DNA of 23,743 nucleotides, taken from NCBI GenBank assembly GCA_026713745.1, contig JAPONU010000384.1, positions 1 to 23,743 of the forward strand. The letters run 5' to 3'. Shown in pieces: positions 1 through 6,663 of the stretch. The DNA is from a bacterium. GTDB lineage: Bacteria > Actinomycetota > Acidimicrobiia > Acidimicrobiales > CATQHL01. The translations under genes were made by a program, and so were the position numbers. Position 1 is the stretch's first letter, and every line of letters starts with the position of its first letter. The notes beneath the pieces are model-generated. The model saw nothing but the letters and a program-made list of their open reading frames with translations, did no database searches and was not told the DNA's origin.

Positions 1-182
1 CTCTGCGACAGTGCCGGTTGGCTGATCCCGAACGCGCGTGCGGCCTCGGTGAAGGAGGACAGTTCCGCCACCTTCTGGAGGTGGCCGAGGGCGCGGGTGC
101 TGACGTTCAGCGGCACCTGCTCGTCTCCGGAGCGGTTCTTGTGTTTGCCACCGGGATACCGGTGCCGCGCGGGCGGGGCCAT
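1..182 (-). CDS. LysR-type transcriptional regulator, N-terminal part (cut by window edge)
   Basis: Only the first 60 codons are inside the window. They encode a winged-helix HTH of LysR type: the stretch LQKVAELSSFTEAARAFGIS followed by QPALSQ matches the family's recognition-helix region. The effector domain lies outside, so the ligand is unknown. Two starts are possible. The ATG at 182 has the hexamer TAGGAT exactly 7 nt upstream and no ribosome site, the leaderless pattern seen at several genes here. A GTG at 116 has GGAG 9 nt upstream and would give a more typical LysR N-terminus, without a 22-residue basic extension. I favour 182 because of the promoter but am not sure. The gene is divergent from ino1 and may regulate it, as LysR proteins often act on the divergent neighbour, but this is inference. 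Confidence 0.8.
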   Translation of the reverse strand, partial: MAPPARHRYPGGKHKNRSGDEQVPLNVSTRALGHLQKVAELSSFTEAARAFGISQPALSQ

Positions 183-189
183 GAGAAGG

Positions 190-195
190 ATCCTA
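190..195 (-). promoter_or_regulatory. -10 hexamer of the LysR gene, leaderless configuration
   Basis: Minus-strand TAGGAT lies exactly 7 nt before the ATG at 182. Transcription would begin at or within a base of the start codon. No clear -35 box is seen. Confidence 0.5.
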
Positions 196-213
196 TAACT
201 AATTGCCTATCGA

Positions 214-228
214 AACGGTTGCACCGTT
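214..228. promoter_or_regulatory. Palindromic candidate operator between the LysR gene and ino1
   Basis: AACGGT-TGC-ACCGTT is a perfect 6-bp inverted repeat. It covers the proposed ino1 -35 box (219-224) and lies about 20 bp upstream of the LysR -10, so one bound protein could affect both promoters. The LysR consensus T-N11-A is not met: the equivalent positions read A-N11-T. The binding protein may therefore belong to another family. Confidence 0.5.
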
Positions 229-246
229 CCGAAAATCGAATATATT
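219..246 (+). promoter_or_regulatory. Sigma-70-type promoter of ino1
   Basis: TTGCAC (219-224), a 16-bp spacer and TATATT (241-246) form a good vegetative promoter in an AT-rich island. Transcription would start near 253, leaving a leader of about 125 nt before ino1. The -35 box sits inside the palindrome at 214-228. Confidence 0.6.
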
Positions 247-377
247 GTGGTCGGCAACGAGGGACCGGACACCCCGGGATCGAGACATCGATCGCCTCCT
301 GACCGGATCCACGGCCGATTCGCAACCGAACCACCGGCGCCACCACGACGGTGGCGGGCGCCGCAAGGAGGGAAACC

Positions 378-1448
378 ATGGCACAGATCAACGTGGCTAT
401 CGCAGGCGTCGGCAACTGCGCCTCGTCGCTCGTCCAGGGCGTCGAGTACTACCGCAACGCCCGCGCGGAGGACGAGATCCCCGGCCTGATGCACCCGGTG
501 CTCGGTGGCTACTCCATCGGCGACGTTCGATTCACGGCCGCCTTCGACGTCGACGCGGCAAAGGTCGGCGAAGACCTCGCCAAGGCCATCGGCAACGGCC
601 AGAACAACACCGTGGCGTTCTGCGACGTGCCGACCGCCGGCGTGACCGTGCAGCGCGGCCCCACCCTCGACGGCATCGGGCGCTATCTCTCCGACGTCAT
701 CGTGGAGTCGCCGCAGGCGCCGGTGGACGTGGCCCAGGTGTTGCGCGACACCGACACCGATGTGCTCGTCTCGTACCTTCCGGTGGGATCCGAGCAGGCG
801 GCGCGCTGGTACGCGGAGCAGGCCCTGGAAGCCGGCTGCGCCCTCGTCAACTGCATGCCGGTCTTCATCGCCGGCGACGAGTCGTGGGCCGAGCGGTTCC
901 GCCGGCGCGGCGTGCCGATCGTCGGCGACGACATCAAGTCCCAGGTGGGGGCCACCATCGTGCACCGCAACCTGGTACGACTCTTCCAGGACCGGGGCGT
1001 GCAGGTGGACCGCACCTACCAGCTCAACTTCGGCGGGAACACCGACTTCCTGAACATGCTGGAGCGGGACCGGCTGGAGTCCAAGAAGGTTTCCAAGACC
1101 CAGGCCGTCACCAGCCAGTTGGAGTCCGAGCTGGCGGGCTCCGACGTGCACGTCGGCCCGTCGGACCACGTGCCCTGGCTCGAGGATCGCAAGTGGTGCC
1201 ACATCCGCATCGAGGGCACGACCTTCGGTGACGTGCCGCTGAACGTGGAGTTGAAGCTGGAGGTGTGGGACAGCCCCAACTCCGCCGGAGTGGTCATCGA
1301 CGCCATCCGCTGTGCCCGCCTGGGCCTCGACCGCGGCATCGGCGGCCCGCTGTACGAGACTTCCGCCTACTTCATGAAGTCGCCGCCGCGCCAGATGCGC
1401 GACGAGGACGCCCGCGACGCCGTCGAAGCCTTCATAGCCGGCTCCTGA
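378..1448 (+). CDS. ino1: Inositol-3-phosphate synthase (myo-inositol-1-phosphate synthase)
   Basis: A 356-aa cytosolic enzyme that converts glucose 6-phosphate to myo-inositol 3-phosphate with NAD. In actinobacteria this is the first step towards phosphatidylinositol, mycothiol and related inositol compounds. The N-terminal GVGNCASSLVQG is the Rossmann NAD-binding loop. The family signatures GGYSIGDV, NCMPVFIA, GDDIKSQVGAT and QLNFGGNTDFLNM appear in order, followed by SKTQAV, DHVPWLEDRK and the C-terminal LEVWDSPNSAGVVIDAIR. Its length is close to mycobacterial Ino1. The start at ATG 378 is chosen because AAGGAGGG (365-372) lies at ideal spacing; an in-frame ATG at 351 has no such site and adds nine unconserved residues. 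It is divergent from a LysR gene and has its own AT-rich promoter. Confidence 0.97.
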   Translation: MAQINVAIAGVGNCASSLVQGVEYYRNARAEDEIPGLMHPVLGGYSIGDVRFTAAFDVDAAKVGEDLAKAIGNGQNNTVAFCDVPTAGVTVQRGPTLDGIGRYLSDVIVESPQAPVDVAQVLRDTDTDVLVSYLPVGSEQAARWYAEQALEAGCALVNCMPVFIAGDESWAERFRRRGVPIVGDDIKSQVGATIVHRNLVRLFQDRGVQVDRTYQLNFGGNTDFLNMLERDRLESKKVSKTQAVTSQLESELAGSDVHVGPSDHVPWLEDRKWCHIRIEGTTFGDVPLNVELKLEVWDSPNSAGVVIDAIRCARLGLDRGIGGPLYETSAYFMKSPPRQMRDEDARDAVEAFIAGS

Positions 1449-1466
1449 GCCTCTGCCCGGTTGGGG

Positions 1467-1508
1467 CCGCCGGTGGCCGTCGGCGGATCGTCTGGCGAAA
1501 TCGATCCG
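1467..1508 (+). terminator. Two stem-loops downstream of ino1 (possible terminator)
   Basis: CCGCCG (1467-1472) pairs with CGGCGG (1481-1486). Overlapping it, CGGATCG (1484-1490) pairs with CGATCCG (1502-1508). The two folds share bases and are mutually exclusive. No U tract follows, so intrinsic termination is only a possibility. Confidence 0.3.
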
Positions 1509-1554
1509 GCGCCGCCCCCCGGCGTCCCCAACCTCTGTTGTACGCACGCGCCGC

Positions 1555-1560
1555 TAGCGT
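1555..1560 (+). promoter_or_regulatory. -10 hexamer upstream of pepA
   Basis: TAGCGT, the same hexamer that precedes the gene at 22108. Transcription would start near 1567, giving a short leader of about 40 nt that carries the pepA ribosome-binding site. No good -35 box is visible. Confidence 0.4.
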
Positions 1561-1606
1561 GAGTCGGCGTCCGCGTCCCTGATCCCGCCGACAGAGGAGG
1601 AACACC

Positions 1607-3079
1607 GTGGCTGTTTCCGTGACCCTCGCCCGCACCGTTCCCGCCGGTGCCGATGTGACCGCGCTCGGAGTTTGCTCCGACCAAGTGGATTCCGAGCCCG
1701 GTGGCCTGGACTGGGGGCTGCTGCGGGGTCTCGGGTTCGAGGGCAAGGCGGGTCAGGTGCAGATGGTGGCCGGACCCGATGGCCGTCCGGTGGCCGTGGT
1801 GGGTCTGGGTCCCGCCGCCGATGTCACACCGGCAGTGATCCGGCGATCCTCCGCGGCTCTGGCGCGGCTGGTGCGCCGCCACCGCTGGCTGGCCTCCTCG
1901 GTTCTGGACGCCGTCGCCGACGCGGGTGACCTCCCCGCCGCGGCGCAGGCGCACGCCGAGGGGATCCTTCTGGGTGCCTACGGCTACGACGCCTTCAAGA
2001 GCGATCCCGAGCCCAACTCACTGCGGAAGCTGTCGGTCGTCGGCGCTGGGCAGGAAGTGCGTGACGCGCTGAAGCTCGGCACGGCTGTGGCCGAGGCCGT
2101 TTGTTTCGCGCGGGACCTGGTCAACGAGCCCGGCGGGTCGTTGACCCCCGAGAAGCTCGCTGCGGCGGCCGGGGCGCTGGCGTCGGGCGACGACGGCAGC
2201 GAGGGCGCCGCCTTGGAGATCGCGGTCTGGGAGACCGAAGAGATCGTCGAGGCCGGCCTGGGCGGACTACTGGGGGTCAACCGGGGCTCGACACAGTCTC
2301 CCCGGTTCGTCGAGATCACCTGGCAACCGCCCACCGACAGCGAGGGATTCCTGGCTCTCGTGGGCAAGGGCATCACCTTCGACTCCGGGGGGCTGTCCAT
2401 CAAGCCCGCCACGGGCATGGAGACCATGAAGATCGACATGAGCGGGGCCGCCGCCGTGCTCGGAACGATGCGTGTGGTCAAGACCTTGGCGCCCCCGATC
2501 AGGGTCACCGGCTACGTCCCCATCACCGACAACATGCTGGGCGGCGACGCAACCCGGCCCGGGGACATCCTCACCATTCGCAACGGCAAGACGGTGGAGG
2601 TGCTCAACACCGACGCCGAGGGCCGGCTGATTCTCGCCGACGCCCTGTCGCTGGCCAGCGAGGCAAAGCCCGACGCCATCGTGGACCTCGCCACGCTCAC
2701 CGGGGCGTGCATGGTGGCTCTCGGCACCAAGGTGGCGGGTCTCATGGGCAACCACGACGGCTGGATCGACGCCGTGGAGGCGGCCGCGGACCGCGCCGGG
2801 GAGCGGGTCTGGCACCTGCCGCTGCCCGAGGACTACCGCAAGCAGCTGGACTCCCCGGTCGCCGACCTCAAGAACATCGGCAACCGCTGGGGCGGCACCC
2901 TCACCGCCGCGCTGTTCCTGCAGGAATTCGTCGCCGACGGCATCCCCTGGGTCCACCTCGACATCGCCGGTCCCGCCTGGACCGACAATGTCGACGGGGA
3001 GGCCGCCAAGGGTGGCACCGGCTTCGGCGTCCGCCTGCTCGTCGACCTGGTCAGGAACTTCTCGCCGCCCGGCGACTGA
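1607..3079 (+). CDS. pepA: Leucyl aminopeptidase, M17 family
   Basis: A 490-aa cytosolic metallo-aminopeptidase that removes N-terminal residues from peptides; the family forms hexamers with two metal ions per subunit. Residues 1-170 match the variable N-terminal domain and the rest the catalytic domain. By spacing against E. coli PepA, the metal ligands are Lys254, Asp259, Asp277, Asp336 and Glu338, and the catalytic residues Lys266 and Arg340. All are present, the last group in the signature NTDAEGRL. The start is GTG at 1607, with GAGGAGG (1594-1600) 6 nt upstream. The gene stands alone between ino1 and convergent small genes, so it is probably monocistronic and housekeeping. Confidence 0.96.
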   Translation: MAVSVTLARTVPAGADVTALGVCSDQVDSEPGGLDWGLLRGLGFEGKAGQVQMVAGPDGRPVAVVGLGPAADVTPAVIRRSSAALARLVRRHRWLASSVLDAVADAGDLPAAAQAHAEGILLGAYGYDAFKSDPEPNSLRKLSVVGAGQEVRDALKLGTAVAEAVCFARDLVNEPGGSLTPEKLAAAAGALASGDDGSEGAALEIAVWETEEIVEAGLGGLLGVNRGSTQSPRFVEITWQPPTDSEGFLALVGKGITFDSGGLSIKPATGMETMKIDMSGAAAVLGTMRVVKTLAPPIRVTGYVPITDNMLGGDATRPGDILTIRNGKTVEVLNTDAEGRLILADALSLASEAKPDAIVDLATLTGACMVALGTKVAGLMGNHDGWIDAVEAAADRAGERVWHLPLPEDYRKQLDSPVADLKNIGNRWGGTLTAALFLQEFVADGIPWVHLDIAGPAWTDNVDGEAAKGGTGFGVRLLVDLVRNFSPPGD

Positions 3080-3083
3080 TGCC

Positions 3084-3260
3084 CTAGCCGTTGCCGAGAG
3101 CGTCGTCGCGCCCCTCGAGGCGGGCGATCCGCTCACCCTCCGGTCGCAGCAGTCCTTCCATGCGGTCGAGGCGGGGGACGATCTCGGATCGGAGCCACAC
3201 GAAACCCCCACAGATGAGCATCCCGGCGAGGCCGACAAGAGCGGCTGTGATGGCGTCCAT
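3084..3260 (-). CDS. Small single-helix membrane protein of unknown function (58 aa)
   Basis: The ORF starts ATG at 3260 and ends TAG at 3084. Residues 5-22 form one hydrophobic helix (ALVGLAGMLICGGFVWL). A charged C-terminal segment follows (RSEIVPRLDRMEGLLRPEGE and onward), with heptad-like spacing that could be a short amphipathic helix or coiled coil. This gives a membrane anchor with a cytoplasmic helix, an arrangement also seen in small phage and haemolysin-associated proteins, but no family is recognised. It begins 6 nt after the stop of the 249-aa gene upstream, so the two are almost certainly co-transcribed and possibly translationally coupled. It is convergent with pepA, with only 4 nt between the two stop codons. 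The coding claim rests on the helix, the clean start and the coupling. Confidence 0.6.
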   Translation of the reverse strand: MDAITAALVGLAGMLICGGFVWLRSEIVPRLDRMEGLLRPEGERIARLEGRDDALGNG

Positions 3261-3266
3261 CGCCGT

Positions 3267-4016
3267 TCAGTCTGCCACGCGGGCAGCGGGCTCGCCGGTG
3301 GAGGCATCGACCGCGCTCACCGCGGCTGCGGCCCGGGTGTGCTGCTCGGTGGCCCAGCGGGTGGCGTCGAAGGCCACTGCGGGGTGGAACTGCCAGGTGT
3401 GCAGCTGCCGCTCGACCGCGTCGGGCTCGTCGCCGCACGCCAGCAACGCCATGGCCAGCCGCCGAGCGCGAGCCAGAGTGTCGGTCCCCGCCGGATCCGA
3501 ACCCGGTTGGCGCCGCCAGACGTCGTGCAACACGCGTAGGCGGGAAGGAAGGCGCTCGGCCATCCGTGCGGTCAGGTCGGGCAGCCGGGTGCGCACGAAG
3601 AGCGTGTTGTGGCGACCTCTCTGCATGAGTCCGAACCGGCAACAGCGCTCGAACGCCCTATCGAAGGCCGACTGGAGGGCCTGGCGGCCACCCAACCCGA
3701 TCTCGCTCGCGATTTCGGCTGTGTCTATCAGAACCCCTTCCGGTGCCTCCTCCAGCCGCAGCGCCAACCGCCGGATCAGCCAGGTGGCTGACGGCCCGAG
3801 CACGCCCAACCAGAACAGTTCCACGTAAGGCGAGCGAGGGTGGTGGCCCCGGCCGGGGTCGGGGCACAGATCGTTCAACGGTTCCACCCAGAGTTCGACG
3901 GCGCCGGCTGTGCTCTTGGGGCCGGGACCGCGGGCTTGGGCGGCCGCCCTCACCGTTGGCGGCGAATCGGTCGCCGAGGTCGGGACAGGCGGGACGGTGA
4001 CGAGTGGGGTCTGCAT
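3267..4016 (-). CDS. Hypothetical protein with possible winged-helix fold (249 aa)
   Basis: No function is recognised. Residues 1-60 are Pro/Ala-rich and probably disordered. From PYVELFWLGVLGPSATWLIR (about 63-83) onward the protein looks folded and helical. The segment around VLIDTAEIASEIGLGG, with the following SAFDRAFERCCRFGLMQ, resembles a winged-helix DNA-binding module: a helix-turn-helix-like step followed by helices. The C-terminal third (about 175-235) is rich in Ala, Arg and Trp and helical, and the tail again looks loose. The start at ATG 4016 has GGAG at good spacing. A near-consensus sigma-70 promoter lies about 90 nt upstream and the 58-aa membrane protein follows 6 nt after the stop. 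A DNA-binding regulator paired with a small membrane protein is a guess. Confidence 0.75.
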   Translation of the reverse strand: MQTPLVTVPPVPTSATDSPPTVRAAAQARGPGPKSTAGAVELWVEPLNDLCPDPGRGHHPRSPYVELFWLGVLGPSATWLIRRLALRLEEAPEGVLIDTAEIASEIGLGGRQALQSAFDRAFERCCRFGLMQRGRHNTLFVRTRLPDLTARMAERLPSRLRVLHDVWRRQPGSDPAGTDTLARARRLAMALLACGDEPDAVERQLHTWQFHPAVAFDATRWATEQHTRAAAAVSAVDASTGEPAARVAD

Positions 4017-4103
4017 GGTGTTCGCTCCTGGGCGAGTCGTGAACTCTGGATGCCCGTGGCATCAAAAGGCTCCGCGGCGGGCGAATATTGATATAGGGCG
4101 AAA

Positions 4104-4132
4104 TAAATAGGAGAAATGAATGGGCTTGTCAA
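4104..4132 (-). promoter_or_regulatory. Near-consensus sigma-70 promoter for the 249-aa/58-aa gene pair
   Basis: On the minus strand, TTGACA (4132-4127) is a perfect -35 box. A 17-bp spacer leads to TATTTA (4109-4104). The surrounding 4081-4140 is strikingly AT-rich for this genome. Transcription would start near 4097, about 80 nt before the ATG at 4016. The rest of the 262-bp gap up to the serine hydrolase gene shows no further gene. Confidence 0.65.
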
Positions 4133-4278
4133 GGGGGAAATCACACGCGTAGGCGTGCGGCACGACTCAACGGGGATCGCTGCGATACCTCAGCGTGTCC
4201 CGGGGCAAGCTGAGGTAGCCGTCTCGCCGGCTCGGGGCGGCCGCAGTCGGCGAGGCGAATGCGTGACGCCGGGCGGTC

Positions 4279-5457
4279 CTACGCGAGGGCCGTGTAGCAG
4301 GCCCGTTCGATGCTGTCGAAGAGGCCGAACGTCCGGGGATCGCCGAACGGGAACTGCTGGCTGATGTAGGTGCCGGCCACCTGGTTCTGCATGTCGATCC
4401 AGTAGAAGGAGTTGGCGAGCCCGGCCCACATGAGGCCGCCCGCCGGTCGACCGGTGGGCAAGGGCTCCTCGTTGATCTGGAAGGTCAGACCCCAGGACTT
4501 CTCGATGCCCGGGTAGAACTCGACGTCACCGGCGACGCCGGGTATCGCGGCGGGCAGCGGTACCACCCGCAACGTTCCCATGTTGTTCACGACCATCCGG
4601 TCCACCGTCTCCGGGCGCAACACCTGCACCCCGTCGCGGGTGCCGCGCCCGAGGATCATCTGCAGGAAGCGGCAGTAGTCCTCCACGGTGCTGTAGAGCC
4701 CGGCGCCGCCCAACTGCACCTCGGGTTCCTGGTCCATCTCGAACCTCCCCATGGCACCCAGGGCACCGTCGTCGCCGCGGATGTGGACCGTGGCCAGCCT
4801 GGCCCGCATGTCAGCGCTGATCCCGAACGCGGTGGAATCCATGCCCAGGGGACCCAGGAGGTGTTGCTGCAGGTAGTCGCCGAGTCGCATCCCCGACGCC
4901 GCCTCGACCATGAGCCCGACGTGGTCGATGTTCGTTCCGTACAGCCACTGCTCGCCGGGATCTCCGAGAGCCGGGGCGTCCAGCGCGGCCCGCCGGCAAG
5001 TCCTGATCGTGGGGGTGCCGGTCACTTCGTGGTAGCGGAGGAGGTCCTCGCTCCAGATCTCGTAGCCGAATCCGGCCGTGTGGGTCAGCAGTTGGCGGAG
5101 CGTGATCGGGGCCCGCGCCGGGCGGACCAGCGGGCTGCCCTGCGCGTCGAAGCCCTCGAGCACGCCGACGGTGCCCAGATGCTCCAGGACCTCCGCGGCG
5201 GGGGTGTCGAGGTGAAGTCGACCGCCCTCAGTGAGCTGCATAGCGGCGGTTCCGGTGAGGGCCTTGGTCATGGAGGCGATCCAGCACACCGTGTCGCTGG
5301 TCATCGGCCCGGCGGCCTCTTCGTGCAGGGAGCGAACGCCGGCCGCCGCCGAGCAGAGCACCTCGTTCGGGGAGACGATCTCGGCGGTCGCGCCGGCCAC
5401 GTCGCCGCGCGCCACGCCGCCGTCGAGGATCGCCTGGACCGAGTCCTGAAGTGTCAT
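4279..5457 (-). CDS. Serine hydrolase, beta-lactamase class C / S12 family
   Basis: A 392-aa protein of the penicillin-binding-protein-like esterase group. The nucleophile motif S-x-x-K is Ser62-Met-Thr-Lys65 (SMTK), and the second catalytic motif Y-x-N is Tyr173-Gly-Thr-Asn175. HTAGF (126-130) is a common marker of the group. The third motif, usually K-T-G or H-x-G in beta-lactamases, appears as WAGLANS (344-350), which is typical of the EstB-type esterase branch. No signal peptide is visible, so it is probably a cytosolic esterase or amidase rather than a drug-resistance lactamase; the substrate is unknown. The start at ATG 5457 is chosen for AAGGGAG 6 nt upstream; the frame stays open further upstream but without family similarity. 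It is divergent from the sirtuin gene. Confidence 0.9.
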   Translation of the reverse strand: MTLQDSVQAILDGGVARGDVAGATAEIVSPNEVLCSAAAGVRSLHEEAAGPMTSDTVCWIASMTKALTGTAAMQLTEGGRLHLDTPAAEVLEHLGTVGVLEGFDAQGSPLVRPARAPITLRQLLTHTAGFGYEIWSEDLLRYHEVTGTPTIRTCRRAALDAPALGDPGEQWLYGTNIDHVGLMVEAASGMRLGDYLQQHLLGPLGMDSTAFGISADMRARLATVHIRGDDGALGAMGRFEMDQEPEVQLGGAGLYSTVEDYCRFLQMILGRGTRDGVQVLRPETVDRMVVNNMGTLRVVPLPAAIPGVAGDVEFYPGIEKSWGLTFQINEEPLPTGRPAGGLMWAGLANSFYWIDMQNQVAGTYISQQFPFGDPRTFGLFDSIERACYTALA

Positions 5458-5583
5458 CGGAATCTCCCTTGCCGGGTCCTGCTCGGGCGGATGCCCCCGG
5501 ACCCGCCCATTGTGGTTTGCGGCGGGCGGATTAGTCGGTCGGCCCGGCTGCGGCGGCCAGGGTTGGGTGGCTCCGCATCCGGT

Positions 5584-5589
5584 TAGGGT
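5584..5589 (+). promoter_or_regulatory. -10 hexamer upstream of the sirtuin gene
   Basis: TAGGGT, the same hexamer found before the RecQ gene. Transcription would start near 5596, about 85 nt before the GTG start, leaving room for the strong ribosome site there. The hydrolase and sirtuin promoters share this 223-bp divergent gap. Confidence 0.35.
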
Positions 5590-5680
5590 CACAACGGGGA
5601 GGGAGGCCGCGACGGGTGTCGAGGACCGTGTCGACATCGCCAGTCGCCGTGTTGGGCGAGTCGCAACCGGAAGGGAAGCC

Positions 5681-6508
5681 GTGACGAGTGCCGGAGAGCA
5701 ACTGGCCGAAGAGATCAGCCGTGCCCGGCATCTCGTGGATCGCGCCGCAAGCGTCGTCGTGCTGACGGGCGCCGGCATCTCCACCGACTCCGGCATCCCC
5801 GACTTCCGGGGCCCCCAGGGTGTGTGGACCCGCAACCCCGGCGCCGAGGCGAAGGCCCACATCGCCAACTACATGGGCGACCCGGAGGTGCGCAGGGAGG
5901 TGTGGCGGCAGCGCCTCGCCGAGAACAGCGCGCGCCGGCCGGTCCCCAACGCCGGCCATCTGGCGCTCGTGGCCCTCGAGCGGCGCGAGAAGCTGCACAC
6001 GCTGATCACCCAGAACGTGGACGGCCTGCACGCCGAGGCCGGAACCTCGCCGGGGAGGCTCGTGGAGATCCACGGCACGCGGCGGCGGGTCAAGTGTCTG
6101 TCATGCGGCGAGGAGTGGCCCATGGCGCATGCCGTCGAGCGGCTGCGGGCCGGCGAGCAGGATCCCCCGTGCCACTCCTGCGGTGGCCTGCTGAAGTCGG
6201 CGACCATCTCCTTCGGCCAGAGCCTCGTCACCGGCGACCTCGTGCGCTCCTCGGAGGCGGCGACCGCCTGCGACCTCATGCTGGCGGTGGGCAGCACGCT
6301 GGCGGTGTACCCCATTGCGGAGGTGGTGCCCGTGGCTCGGAGCAACGGTGCCGACCTGATCATCGTGAACAACGAGCCAACGCCGTTCGACGACATCGCG
6401 GATGTCGTGCTGCGGGGGTCCATCAGTGAGGTGCTGCCACTGGTGGTCCGAGATCGGATCGCGGGCCTCGGGCCGGACCCCGAGTCGGGGGCAAGCGACG
6501 AATCCTGA
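5681..6508 (+). CDS. NAD-dependent protein deacylase, sirtuin (Sir2/CobB) family
   Basis: A 275-aa cytosolic enzyme that removes acyl groups from lysines, consuming NAD and releasing nicotinamide and O-acyl-ADP-ribose. GAGIS (30-34), followed by GIPDFRG, is the NAD-binding loop. QNVDGLH (111-117) is the central signature and His131 in EIHGT is the catalytic base. Four cysteines, C139-x2-C142 and C164-x2-C167, form the structural zinc site, and GSTLAVYP and IIVNNEPT complete the Rossmann fold. The start is GTG at 5681, after GGAAGGGA; longer in-frame extensions look non-coding. It is followed by the rhodanese-ThiF gene, which appears to have its own promoter. Substrates, such as acetyl-CoA synthetase in other bacteria, cannot be inferred here. 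Confidence 0.94.
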   Translation: MTSAGEQLAEEISRARHLVDRAASVVVLTGAGISTDSGIPDFRGPQGVWTRNPGAEAKAHIANYMGDPEVRREVWRQRLAENSARRPVPNAGHLALVALERREKLHTLITQNVDGLHAEAGTSPGRLVEIHGTRRRVKCLSCGEEWPMAHAVERLRAGEQDPPCHSCGGLLKSATISFGQSLVTGDLVRSSEAATACDLMLAVGSTLAVYPIAEVVPVARSNGADLIIVNNEPTPFDDIADVVLRGSISEVLPLVVRDRIAGLGPDPESGASDES

Positions 6509-6517
6509 CTAACTTGG

Positions 6518-6608
6518 TAGACTTTTCGGCGGTGGGAGATCCGTCCCGGCGGGTCGGAGCCCCCACCCGCCGGAGGTGCCCAGTGGGCCGGCCGGCATTG
6601 ACGGCCGG
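6518..6608 (+). promoter_or_regulatory. Promoter -10 and structured leader of the rhodanese-ThiF gene
   Basis: TAGACT (6518-6523) is a candidate -10 box. The leader of about 130 nt contains two GC-rich hairpins: an 8-bp perfect stem with 10-nt loop (6547-6554 with 6565-6572) and a 6-bp stem with 9-nt loop (6588-6593 with 6603-6608). The first could also be a terminator for the sirtuin gene. No known riboswitch consensus was recognised. Confidence 0.35.
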
Positions 6609-6663
6609 AGGAGGCGTAGCACCCGCCGGCATATCCAACGGAATCGCACAAGGAGCCGAAGCG

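Noticed and set aside
214..228. Classical LysR T-N11-A operator
   Set aside because: The symmetric positions read A-N11-T; kept only as an operator of unknown ligand.
1467..1508. Canonical intrinsic terminator
   Set aside because: The stems are present but no U tract follows; listed only as tentative.
207..1547. 446-codon open frame on the minus strand opposite ino1
   Set aside because: It is a GC-rich antisense shadow of a clearly conserved gene; its translation has no recognisable family features.
2101..3307. Long open frames on both strands inside pepA
   Set aside because: They are low-complexity Arg/Pro/Gly-rich translations, while pepA shows all active-site residues over the same bases.
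4279..5457. Beta-lactam resistance gene
   Set aside because: No signal peptide, and the third motif is of the esterase type (WAGLANS).
5458..5868. N-terminal extension of the serine hydrolase frame up to 5868
   Set aside because: It overlaps the divergent sirtuin gene, and the ATG at 5457 has a strong ribosome site and starts the family-like sequence.
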